A stretch of DNA of 64,000 bases. Origin: Stieleria varia (GTDB lineage Bacteria; Planctomycetota; Planctomycetia; Pirellulales; Pirellulaceae). This document shows, piece after piece, positions 63,888-64,000 of the stretch. The DNA lies in NCBI RefSeq assembly GCF_038443385.1, contig NZ_CP151726.1, positions 8,246,001-8,310,000 of the forward strand, written 5' to 3'. Every line of letters begins with the position of its first letter. The stretch's first letter is position 1. The notes beneath the pieces were generated by a model. It was not told where the DNA came from. It saw only the letters and a list, made by a program, of their open reading frames with translations, and did no database searches. The translations under genes were made by a program, and so were the position numbers.

Positions 63888-64000
63888 AGGTGCTCAGGTG
63901 ACGGACCGCGGCGAGCTAGAGAAAGCGCCCACCAGAGACTTATCGCCCAGAGTCGTTGCAACCTTCGGCTAGCGGACGCTCAGAATTCGACGATTTGCGA

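Noticed and set aside
1-64000. tRNA, rRNA or CRISPR array
   Set aside because: No tRNA-like cloverleaf, rRNA sequence or regularly spaced repeat array was recognised by eye; the repeats found are palindromes, tandem units or element ends. A tRNAscan or CRISPR search was not possible.

Overview
The window reads as a chromosomal segment of a marine-type planctomycete (Pirellulaceae, Rhodopirellula-like). The basis is gene content, not a database match: sulfatases, an ECF sigma factor overlapping a Ser/Thr kinase gene with LamG and FGE-like domains, an SHD1-domain protein, a DUF1573 protein, large TPR and PQQ-propeller proteins, an ExbB/ExbD locus ending in a toroid protein, and L-rhamnose utilisation genes. 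Sparse operons are separated by long palindromic intergenic repeats. No rRNA, tRNA or CRISPR array was seen.

Layout. 0.2-1.8 kb: secreted DUF1573 protein and a Cys-rich partner. 1.8-3.8 kb: repeat-rich, gene-poor DNA with a membrane protein, two remnants of an IS200/RAYT-type element, a possible group II intron 3' end and long palindromes. 3.8-6.0 kb: sulfatase and thioredoxin-like protein. 6.3-13.7 kb: four-gene cell-envelope operon (TPR protein, ExbB-like, ExbD-like, TonB-shaped protein with a C-terminal toroid). 13.9-17.5 kb: PQQ-propeller protein overlapping an MFS transporter. 17.7-22.9 kb: mostly periplasmic or membrane proteins on the minus strand (coiled-coil protein, PL10-like lyase, VKOR-DsbA fusion, BON protein).

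23.3-31.9 kb is a dense signalling cluster: sigma-54 activator, histidine kinase, stand-alone receiver, receiver-histidine kinase, PP2C phosphatase, receiver fused to an RsbW-like ATPase, receiver-HPt and another receiver. 33.1-44.4 kb is an L-rhamnose locus: AraC-type regulator facing rhaA, NCS1-type permease, small membrane protein, GH78 alpha-L-rhamnosidase, aldehyde dehydrogenase and a tandem class II aldolase. The expected rhamnulokinase is not in the window. A second sulfatase follows at 44.4-45.9 kb.

45.9-51.1 kb is an accessory island: two toxin-like genes each followed by a tightly linked small gene (candidate polymorphic toxin/immunity pairs), a degenerate RAYT element with 25-bp inverted ends, and a second copy of the 3' end of the neighbouring sulfatase gene at the far side. 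51.4-54.2 kb holds flagellar export genes fliP, fliQ, fliR and an flhB that lacks its self-cleaving cytoplasmic domain. 54.8-58.5 kb is the ECF sigma/kinase pair. 58.5-60.4 kb is leuA, preceded by a Leu-rich leader peptide and an intrinsic terminator, the layout of a leucine attenuator. 60.5-63.9 kb carries a DUF2007 protein, a sialidase-like protein and a second Ser/Thr kinase whose C-terminus is a DJ-1/PfpI-like domain without its cysteine.
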